In this document: positions 43,536-50,383 of the stretch, in pieces
Numbering within the stretch: the stretch's first letter is position 1
Layout of the letters: each line of letters starts with the position of its first letter
Assembly: GCA_046299415.1 (NCBI GenBank)
Contig: JBKBII010000004.1
Coordinates: 1 to 64,000 of the forward strand
Length of the DNA: 64,000 nucleotides
Direction: 5' to 3'
Source of the DNA: JBKBII01 sp046299415
GTDB taxonomy: Bacteria > Pseudomonadota > Gammaproteobacteria > Ectothiorhodospirales > Ectothiorhodospiraceae
The notes under the pieces: generated by a model
Databases searched by the model: none
What the model was told of the DNA's origin: nothing
What the model saw: only the letters and a program-made list of their open reading frames with translations
Made by a program: the position numbers and the translations under genes

Positions 43536-44423
43536 ATGTTCGATAGACCTCTGAGTGATGGTCAAGCCTGGGCGACGAAAAAGGCGCAATACGCGGACAG
43601 GACGCGCCGCGACGCGAGCCTGCGGGCTGACTCTGAAGGTGCGTTGGAGATAGCCGCGAGTCGCGCGCAGCGCGAAGCATCCGAACCGATTACCGCACAA
43701 CGCAGCAATTCACCCGCGCATTCGCTTGGCCGGTGGTTAGCTGGATACGCTGAAGCTCGAAACATTCTTCGGAGCGGCCTCGATGGCACATGGAGTCGGG
43801 CATCGCTGGCGGCTGTAAGCTCAACGTTGTGGCGCGCTGATGGGAGCCCGCCCGCGAGGAAGGTGTTCTGGGCTTTGATGTTTTTCCTGGCGTTGGCTTG
43901 GTCGCCACTTTCGGTGCTCGCGCCCTCGGCAAACGCGGCACAGGCCGACGATGATCGGACTGACGTGTTGGCGTCGAATCTGCCCCGGTTTTCTGGCTTA
44001 CCTGAGCGCGACCAAGGCGGGTTCTTCACCGTCGGGTGGGTTGCCGACGGCGCGGTCGAGGTTGAGTGGACCCCTCCGCCTGCCGCTGCTCACGAGCCGA
44101 TCGAAGGCTTGAGCGACCGGGTTGCGGGCGACGCTGGCTACCGCTCGGTCAGTGCTGCCGAAAATCGCGATGCGGCGTTCGTTTTGCTGTACCGCGGCGG
44201 CGATGAGGCGACGACTTTGTCGGGCCTGGTCAATGGTGAGTATCGCTTCCGGTTGCGGGCCCAGGGCTCCGATGTTTGGAGCGACGAGGCTGTGGTCACG
44301 GTCGAGCACCACAGCCTTGCACGGGCCTTCGGGTTTTTCGTGGTGGGGGCGTCGGTGTTTGTCGTGTTGATCGTCTCGATTGCTGTCGGGATACGTCGCT
44401 CGTCTGATCCCAATGCGACTTGA
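43536..44423 (+). CDS. Membrane-anchored protein with fibronectin type III-like domain
   Basis: This 295-residue protein has a hydrophilic N-terminal region (about 115 residues), a hydrophobic segment (K-V-F-W-A-L-M-F-F-L-A-L-A-W-S-P-L-S-V-L) that is either a membrane anchor or an internal signal, and a beta-sandwich-like domain (V-E-V-E-W-T-P-P, F-V-L-L-Y-R-G-G, T-L-S-G-L-V-N-G-E-Y-R-F-R-L-R-A-Q-G, W-S-D-E-A-V-V-T-V). A C-terminal membrane helix (F-F-V-V-G-A-S-V-F-V-V-L-I-V-S-I-A-V-G-I) follows. ATG 43536 follows AGGGAG (43522-43527). The FN3-like domain should face the periplasm. Its place in the carbamoyl/amide cluster suggests a sensory or accessory role; function unknown. Confidence 0.72.
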   Translation: MFDRPLSDGQAWATKKAQYADRTRRDASLRADSEGALEIAASRAQREASEPITAQRSNSPAHSLGRWLAGYAEARNILRSGLDGTWSRASLAAVSSTLWRADGSPPARKVFWALMFFLALAWSPLSVLAPSANAAQADDDRTDVLASNLPRFSGLPERDQGGFFTVGWVADGAVEVEWTPPPAAAHEPIEGLSDRVAGDAGYRSVSAAENRDAAFVLLYRGGDEATTLSGLVNGEYRFRLRAQGSDVWSDEAVVTVEHHSLARAFGFFVVGASVFVVLIVSIAVGIRRSSDPNAT

Positions 44424-44957
44424 CCGGAAAAGCAGCCTGCGTACTGCCACGGACGGCTCTCAAAAGCAGTCAGAACGCGATGGTGCTCGTCGGACCGTGG
44501 CGGAGTGAGGCAATCCATTCTTTGTGCCGATCTATGATCCGATTACCGTTTTTGAACCCGTTTCATGAGCGAAGGATGCCCTGGAAACGAGCTGGTTCTT
44601 CGAGGCTCCATCACACGGTCGACTGAAATTCGATTCGCAAAATGGCTGAATGGTGACATGAGGGGCGCCCGACAAGCCGCTCGCTGAACACAGTCGTCGC
44701 GCAAGTGGGTCGATGCACAGCTGCTTTGTTGCAAACGACCGCCGCTGCGTTCCGGCATCTAAGGTCGCCCATGACGCTTGCAGCCGACAGGCCCTTTGTG
44801 TGAATGAGGCCGCGCAAGGCGGCGTATGAGCAGGTCGGCGCGTATTGGCCCGGCGCGGAAAGGTTGCCTCGTGTGGATCGGGCCGTGAAAGTCGGCCAGG
44901 CTTCCCCGAGATGTTGCTGACGCGGTCCACGGCAACAACCGAACGTAAGGAGTGCTC
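44424..44957. other. Intergenic, nothing supported
   Basis: The 530-bp gap contains a spaced perfect inverted repeat GCCACGG/CCGTGGC (about 44441-44447 and 44499-44505). No gene recognised. The promoter of the amidohydrolase gene is expected near its right end. Confidence 0.35.
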
Positions 44958-46274
44958 ATGAATTTCGAATCGACGAACGAGTCCGAAAGATCCGCTGGTG
45001 CGACGCCGACGCAGACGTCTCGCCCGGCGAATGTTCCGTCGGACCTGTCGATCGATGCGCAGCGTTTGCACGATGATTTATCAGCCTTGGCCCGTATCGG
45101 GCGAGACGATGACCGTGGGATTACGCGACGGGCGTTTACGGACGCCGACCGCGCTGGCCGCGACTGGTTTCGTCAGCGAGCCGAGAGCGCCGGGCTTGAG
45201 GTGTACGAGGATGGCGCTGCGAATCTATCGGCGCTTTTGCCGGGAGCCGATCCGGGTGCGCCGCGGGTTCTTGTCGGGTCGCATCTCGATACGGTGCCCG
45301 GGGGTGGGCCGCTCGACGGTGCGTACGGCGTGCTGGCCGGGCTCGAAGCGCTACGCGTGTTGAAAGATCGCGGCGTGACCTTGCCTCGTAGCCTCGAGGT
45401 GGTTGATTTCACCGACGAAGAGGGTCGCTTCGGAGGGCTTTTTGGTTCGCAGGCGCTGGCCGGACAAATGACGCCGGAGCGCATTCATAGCGCTCGAGAT
45501 CTTGAGGGTGTGCGGCTCGAAGACGCGATGCGCGAGTGGGGTCTCGACCCGGAGCGCGCTTTGACCGCGCGGCGCGATCCGAAGAGTATTCGGGCCTTCG
45601 TCGAACTGCATATCGAACAGGGACCGGTCCTCGACCAGTCGCGACAGTCGATCGGTGTTGTCGAGGCCATTACCGGCTTGTTCAAATGGGAGGTGCGCCT
45701 GATCGGACAGGCCAATCACGCCGGAACGACGCCGATGAACCTGCGCCGGGATGCGTTCCAGGGACTCGCGGAGTTCGCCGGTGAAATCGACCGTTTGCTC
45801 GAGGAGCATGGCGGCCCCAATTCGCGCACCACGATCGGTCGGGTTGAGTTGAAACCCGGCGCCGCAAATACCGTTCCGGGCCTGGCGATTTTCTCGCTCG
45901 AGGCACGCGATACCTCGCCGCGGATTCTTGAGGATCTGGCGCGCGCCATGCGTCGCACGCTGTCGAGTATCGCTCGCCGGCGTGACCTGATGTTTGAGTT
46001 TGACGTGTTGTCCGAGATTACGCCGGTCGCCTGTGATGCTCATGTGATCGAGACGATCGCAGCGGCGGCTGAGGCTCGTGGGATCAAGGGCCACCGGATG
46101 CCGTCGGGGGCGGCGCACGACGCCCAAATCATGGCGTCGATCGTGCCCACTGCGATGATTTTCGTGCCGAGCCTGCAGGGTCGAAGTCACTCATCGGCCG
46201 AGTGGACGAATGCCGAGGATCTCGAATGCGGCGCCAACGTGTTGCTCGAGACGATGATTCGGCTCGCCGCCTGA
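44958..46274 (+). CDS. Zn-dependent M20-type amidohydrolase (allantoate / N-carbamoyl-L-amino-acid hydrolase-like)
   Basis: Enzymes of this family cleave ureido or carbamoyl groups with two metal ions, releasing ammonia and CO2 plus the amine. Metal-site motifs are complete: G-S-H-L-D-T-V-P-G-G-G, L-D-G-A-Y-G-V-L-A-G-L-E, F-T-D-E-E-G-R-F, V-E-L-H-I-E-Q-G-P-V-L and S-H-S-S-A-E-W-T. The lid/dimerisation domain has G-Q-A-N-H-A-G-T-T-P-M and R-R-D-A. M-P-S-G-A-A-H-D-A-Q is the substrate-carboxylate motif. 438 residues from ATG 44958, which follows AAGGAG (44947-44952). The substrate (allantoate, ureidoglycolate, N-carbamoyl-amino acid or beta-ureidopropionate) cannot be told from sequence. Confidence 0.88.
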   Translation: MNFESTNESERSAGATPTQTSRPANVPSDLSIDAQRLHDDLSALARIGRDDDRGITRRAFTDADRAGRDWFRQRAESAGLEVYEDGAANLSALLPGADPGAPRVLVGSHLDTVPGGGPLDGAYGVLAGLEALRVLKDRGVTLPRSLEVVDFTDEEGRFGGLFGSQALAGQMTPERIHSARDLEGVRLEDAMREWGLDPERALTARRDPKSIRAFVELHIEQGPVLDQSRQSIGVVEAITGLFKWEVRLIGQANHAGTTPMNLRRDAFQGLAEFAGEIDRLLEEHGGPNSRTTIGRVELKPGAANTVPGLAIFSLEARDTSPRILEDLARAMRRTLSSIARRRDLMFEFDVLSEITPVACDAHVIETIAAAAEARGIKGHRMPSGAAHDAQIMASIVPTAMIFVPSLQGRSHSSAEWTNAEDLECGANVLLETMIRLAA

Positions 46275-46337
46275 GAGGGTCGCGGTCAGCCGATTGACAC
46301 CACTGATATGCATCATTTGCAAAGGCGGAGCGCACAC

Positions 46338-47078
46338 ATGACGGCATCCGATACTTCTAATGTCACCGGTTTCAACACGATCGACCCGCTGCGCGAACAG
46401 TACGCCGAGACATTGATCACCAAGCCGGTGCTGAGGCGTGAACTCAAGAATCACTCGGTTGCGCTGTTGTGCATCGATCTGCAGTACCTCGATGCGGCAC
46501 GGGGTCACGGCGTGTTTGCCGATGCTTCCGCTTCGGGCGTGGCTCCAGAGGCGCAGGCGTATTACTTCGATCGCCTTGAGACGCTGGTGCTTCCAAACGT
46601 GCGCCGTCTACAGGATGCGTTTCGCGAGGCGGGTCTCGAGGTGATTCACACGCGGATCCAGTCTCTGACTCGCGACGGTCGCGATCGGTCGCCGGGCCAC
46701 AAACGATTGCATCTGCACGCAGCGCCGGGCAGCAAGGATGCCGAGTTCATCGAGCTGGTGGCTCCACAGGACGATGAGATCATCCTGAACAAAACCGCAT
46801 CGGGCGTTTTCACCTCGACGAACCTTCACTACATCCTGCGTAACCTCGAGATCAGCTCGTTGTTCATCGTCGGCGTGTATTCGAATGAATGCGTGTCGAC
46901 GGCTGTTCGCGATGCTTGTGACCTGGGGTTCTACGTCACGTTGATCGAGGACGCGACGGCGACCGTCACGCCGGAAATGCAGGCGGCGACGATTACCACG
47001 ATCAAGGATCGCTACGCCCGGGTGATGCGCACCGATGAGGCCATTAGCGAGGTGCTGGCGGTCTGTGACGCCGCATGA
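46338..47078 (+). CDS. Isochorismatase-fold cysteine hydrolase
   Basis: The catalytic triad of the cysteine-hydrolase branch is visible: Asp in L-L-C-I-D-L-Q-Y, Lys in I-L-N-K-T-A-S-G-V-F-T-S-T-N, and the nucleophile Cys in V-G-V-Y-S-N-E-C-V-S-T-A-V-R-D-A. Related enzymes hydrolyse N-carbamoylsarcosine, biuret, ureidoacrylate or nicotinamide. 246 residues from ATG 46338, with GGCGGAG upstream; about 35 residues longer than average at the N-terminus. It follows the M20 amidohydrolase by 63 bp. Two amide/ureide hydrolases in tandem suggest sequential steps on one compound. Confidence 0.87.
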   Translation: MTASDTSNVTGFNTIDPLREQYAETLITKPVLRRELKNHSVALLCIDLQYLDAARGHGVFADASASGVAPEAQAYYFDRLETLVLPNVRRLQDAFREAGLEVIHTRIQSLTRDGRDRSPGHKRLHLHAAPGSKDAEFIELVAPQDDEIILNKTASGVFTSTNLHYILRNLEISSLFIVGVYSNECVSTAVRDACDLGFYVTLIEDATATVTPEMQAATITTIKDRYARVMRTDEAISEVLAVCDAA

Positions 47079-47316
47079 GGTCGGTCGACCCGAGTCCGTG
47101 CCCTTTGCGGATCACGCGAAAACGTGGCTTTCGCTCAAAAAGAGTCGGGTTTGTTTGGCTTGCTCGCGTCAGAAATTCAGTTTGACGCGACTTCGCTTGC
47201 GGTGACCTCGGACGGTCGTTGCCGCAATTCGTCTGCGCAACGAGACATCAAATGCGTTGCGTGCCATGAGTCGGCCACGACGGCTTGCTCGAATCTCGAC
47301 CAAGGGAGAAGGACCG

Positions 47317-48774
47317 ATGGACGCACCCATCCTCCCCGCAGCCTGGGCCTGGGGCCTGCTGGCCGCTTTCAGCGTATTTTGGGTCGCGCTGGGCTGGTAT
47401 CTCGGGCGCAACAACAAGACCGCTGCCGATCACATGTTGGCGGGGCGCAACGTCGGTATGGCGCTGGCGACGGCCACGGCGATGGCGACCTGGGTTACCG
47501 CAAACACCACGATGACGGCGCCGCAGCTGGCGTTGCAGCTGGGTGTTTGGGGCATGATCGGCTACTCGCTCGGTGCGCTGGGGCTGATTCTGTTTGCGCC
47601 TCTGGCGCGGCGTATCCGGACGCTGATGCCGAATGGCTACACCTCGGGCGACTTCATGCGCCTGCGCTTCGGGACGTTCACCTGGCGCGTGTTTTTGGTG
47701 GTGTCGTTGATCTATGCCTTCGGCTGGCTGGTGTCGCTGGCGATGGCCGGAGGTGTGCTGATCAATGCCCTGTCGGGAATCGATTACCGCATCGGCATGA
47801 GCGTCATTCTGACGGTGTGCGTGATCTACACACTGCTGGGCGGGATGAAGGCGGTGATCGGCACGGACTTCATCCAGACCGTGATCATCATCGCTGGCGT
47901 TTCATTCATCGCCTGGCTGGTGATCGGTGAGGTCGGGTTCGAGCAGATCCATTTCGATCTGTTGGGTGAGCGCCCCGAGCTGCTGTCGCTGTTGTTACCG
48001 GCGGCGATCATGTACCTGTTCAACAACCTGCTATTCGGCGTTGGGGAGATTTTTCATTCCAACGTGTGGTGGTCGCGGGCGTTCGCTTTTGGCAGCAAGG
48101 TGGGTTTTCGAGCTTATCTGACGGCCGGGCTGCTATGGCTGCCGATTCCGATCGTGGCCGGCTTTGTTGCCCTTGCCGTTCCCGCGCTCGGCATCAACGT
48201 GCCCGCAGCCGATATGGTGGGACCGTTAGTGGCCGCCGAAGTGCTCGGTCTGACTGGCGCCATCGTCGTGTTCATCGTGGTGTTTGCGGCGCTGGCGTCG
48301 AGCCTTGACTCGCTACTCGCGGCGACGTCCGATCTGGTCACCCGCGATATTTATCGTGGTCACCTGCGCACTCGGGCCTCGGAGCGCGAGCAGTTCCGCG
48401 CGACGAAGTGGATCGTCGTCGGGCTCGGTCTGCTGACTTGGTTGGCGGCGAGTTATCGCGGTAGTGTGCCGATCGTCGGGTCGCTCGCCGAGCTGTTGTA
48501 TTTCACGGGCGCGTTCGTCGCCGCTGCGATCTGGCCGGTGGTAGCGGGATTGTTCTGGCGACGCGCCAACGCCGACGGTGCCGCTTGGTCGATGATCCTC
48601 GGTGCAGGGGTGGGGTTGTGGAGTTACTTCGCTATCGGCTGGTACGTTGCGGCGCTGGTGGGTGCCACGGTGTCTCTGGTCGTGTTGGTCGTGTTTACGC
48701 TGATTCGTCCGGCTGAGCACTTCGATTGGAAGCAATTGGCGGAAGCCGAGTCCGCTGATGGAGGTCGAGCATGA
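47317..48774 (+). CDS. Sodium:solute symporter family transporter
   Basis: A 485-residue SSS-family permease with about 13 hydrophobic helices. Typical segments: G-W-Y-L-G-R-N-N-K-T-A-A-D-H-M-L-A-G-R-N-V, G-Y-T-S-G-D-F-M-R-L-R-F-G, Y-T-L-L-G-G-M-K-A-V-I-G-T-D-F-I-Q and A-L-A-S-S-L-D-S-L-L-A-A-T-S-D-L-V. ATG 47317 follows GGGAGAAGG; upstream frame to 47257 not needed. SSS members move urea, proline, acetate, pantothenate and others with Na+. Location between amide hydrolases and a carbamoyltransferase suggests a ureido or amide substrate. Its stop overlaps a 40-codon membrane-peptide gene. Confidence 0.88.
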   Translation: MDAPILPAAWAWGLLAAFSVFWVALGWYLGRNNKTAADHMLAGRNVGMALATATAMATWVTANTTMTAPQLALQLGVWGMIGYSLGALGLILFAPLARRIRTLMPNGYTSGDFMRLRFGTFTWRVFLVVSLIYAFGWLVSLAMAGGVLINALSGIDYRIGMSVILTVCVIYTLLGGMKAVIGTDFIQTVIIIAGVSFIAWLVIGEVGFEQIHFDLLGERPELLSLLLPAAIMYLFNNLLFGVGEIFHSNVWWSRAFAFGSKVGFRAYLTAGLLWLPIPIVAGFVALAVPALGINVPAADMVGPLVAAEVLGLTGAIVVFIVVFAALASSLDSLLAATSDLVTRDIYRGHLRTRASEREQFRATKWIVVGLGLLTWLAASYRGSVPIVGSLAELLYFTGAFVAAAIWPVVAGLFWRRANADGAAWSMILGAGVGLWSYFAIGWYVAALVGATVSLVVLVVFTLIRPAEHFDWKQLAEAESADGGRA

Positions 48775-48893
48775 TGATGTCTGCCGCCGTGTTGAGTGCG
48801 CTCGTGATTGCCGCGACCGTCGTCGCGACGCTCACGCCAATTCTGCTGATCGCGCTGTTCGTGCGTGACGTCAAACGAGGATGTCTGTGGTGA
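48771..48893 (+). CDS. Small (40-residue) one-helix membrane protein overlapping both neighbours
   Basis: Starting with three consecutive ATGs (48771, 48774, 48777), this frame encodes 38-40 residues: a hydrophobic stretch (A-A-V-L-S-A-L-V-I-A-A-T-V-V-A-T-L and P-I-L-L-I-A-L-F-V) and then a basic tail R-D-V-K-R-G-C-L-W. The first ATG overlaps the symporter stop (ATGA) and GGAGG (48762-48766) lies just upstream. Its end overlaps the carbamoyltransferase start (48881). Both overlaps imply coupled translation. It may be a small accessory subunit of the symporter; no family is recognised. The confidence reflects its small size. Confidence 0.65.
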   Translation: MMMSAAVLSALVIAATVVATLTPILLIALFVRDVKRGCLW

Positions 48894-50086
48894 CCACACC
48901 GGTTGAGGACAACGCGAATCCCGCTCCGCGTCCGGGCGATGACGTCGTGGCGGGCCATCCTACAGATCAGAAGGCGCAGGGTGCGCCGAGCGAGATCGCG
49001 TGGACGTCGGCCGAAAAACGCGCGCGACTCACGCAGCCGATTCGACCGAAGGACGGCGCGGCGGGGATCGAGCGCCCGCGGGCCTTGGTCTCGGTTCTGC
49101 CGGAGGACCCAGAACCCCTGCTCAAGTTGGCCCATCGCCACGTTGTCTCGGGTGAGCAGTTTGATGCCGCATTGCTGATCCAGCTGTTCCGGCTTGCGGC
49201 GCAGTTCGAATCGACCCCCCAGCTGATGCACTCACCGCTGACCGGCAAGATCATGATCAGCGCGTTCTACGAGCCGTCGACGCGCACGCGGATCTCGTTT
49301 GAGAGTGCTTGGCATAGACTCGGCGGCGCCGTCATGTCGATCACCGATCCCAAGTCCACGGGTATGGCAAAAGGCGAGTCGCTCGAGGATATCGCCGAGA
49401 TGTTCAACAACTACGGCGATGTCATGGTGTTGCGCGCATCCGAGCGTGACGCGGTCTACGACATGCTCGACAGCTTGCGGATCCCGATCGTCAATGCTGG
49501 TAACGGCGTCGATGAGCACCCGACGCAGGCAATGGCCGATCTCTACGCCATCGCCAAGTGGTGGCCGAGTTTTCTGTCGTCGTCGCCCGAGCGGCGTATC
49601 CGAATCGGCGTGATCGGGGTGCCCGCACGCATGCGCACAGTGCGATCGCTGCTGATCTTGCTGTCACGTTTTGCGAACGCGATCAGTGAGGTTGTTATCG
49701 TCTCCAACGCTGATGTGCATTTCGATCCCGGCCAGCGCGAGGCGCTCGAGGCGGATGGCTTGAAGATCTCGATCCATGACCAACTGGCCGAGGTTTTGCA
49801 CGACCTCGATGTGGTTTACATCAACGCAATTGCCTGGGTGGGTGACACCTATGAAGAGCTTGGGGAGGGACTGCGTCTTTCCGCTGCATCGCCACTGAAA
49901 CCGGGTGCGATCGTACTGCACCCGTTGGCGCGCGGTGCGGAGTTGGCGACCGATCTCGACGCCACGCCGCACAATTGGTATTTCGCGCAGGCGCGCGGGG
50001 CGGTGTACGTCCGCATGGCGTTGCTGACGAGTGTCGTCAGGCGCATTTCGAGCGTTATGGATACGCCCGACCCCGTCATAAATTGA
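48881..50086 (+). CDS. Aspartate/ornithine carbamoyltransferase-like protein with altered acceptor site
   Basis: A 401-residue protein of the ATCase/OTCase superfamily. Carbamoyl-phosphate residues are kept: S133-T-R-T-R137, R185, H213-P-T-Q. The K of M-A-K164-G-E-S-L matches ATCase Lys84, and R252-T-V matches Arg167. Two ATCase aspartate/loop features differ: the T-R-V-Q segment with Arg229 is replaced by I-N-A-I-A-W-V (314-320), and H-P-L-P-R is H-P-L-A-R (347-351). About 75 unconserved residues precede the fold. There is no pyrC or pyrI neighbour. I infer a different acceptor from aspartate. Lies between a membrane peptide gene and an amidotransferase gene. Confidence 0.82.
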   Translation: MSVVTTPVEDNANPAPRPGDDVVAGHPTDQKAQGAPSEIAWTSAEKRARLTQPIRPKDGAAGIERPRALVSVLPEDPEPLLKLAHRHVVSGEQFDAALLIQLFRLAAQFESTPQLMHSPLTGKIMISAFYEPSTRTRISFESAWHRLGGAVMSITDPKSTGMAKGESLEDIAEMFNNYGDVMVLRASERDAVYDMLDSLRIPIVNAGNGVDEHPTQAMADLYAIAKWWPSFLSSSPERRIRIGVIGVPARMRTVRSLLILLSRFANAISEVVIVSNADVHFDPGQREALEADGLKISIHDQLAEVLHDLDVVYINAIAWVGDTYEELGEGLRLSAASPLKPGAIVLHPLARGAELATDLDATPHNWYFAQARGAVYVRMALLTSVVRRISSVMDTPDPVIN

Positions 50087-50383
50087 GGCGCCACCGGGTA
50101 CGCGGTTTGCATTAACACGGCTGTGGAGCCCATGAGACTGTGATCGGGCTGGCGATTCCACGCAATTCGTCGGCGCGCAATGACACCAAATACTGTCTCT
50201 TGACCGCGCAAGAAAGCGAGGGCCGAAAACTTTTTGCGACGGCCGACCGTCTTGCGCGATCAAGCGGCCTTGCGGTCGCGTTGTTCTCGATGGTGGTCCG
50301 CGCGCAGACTTGTCGCATCGACCCAGTGTGCTCGTCGTTCAATGCTTTGCGCCGTCTTCGTTTCGCTGTTCTGGGAGGTTTCT

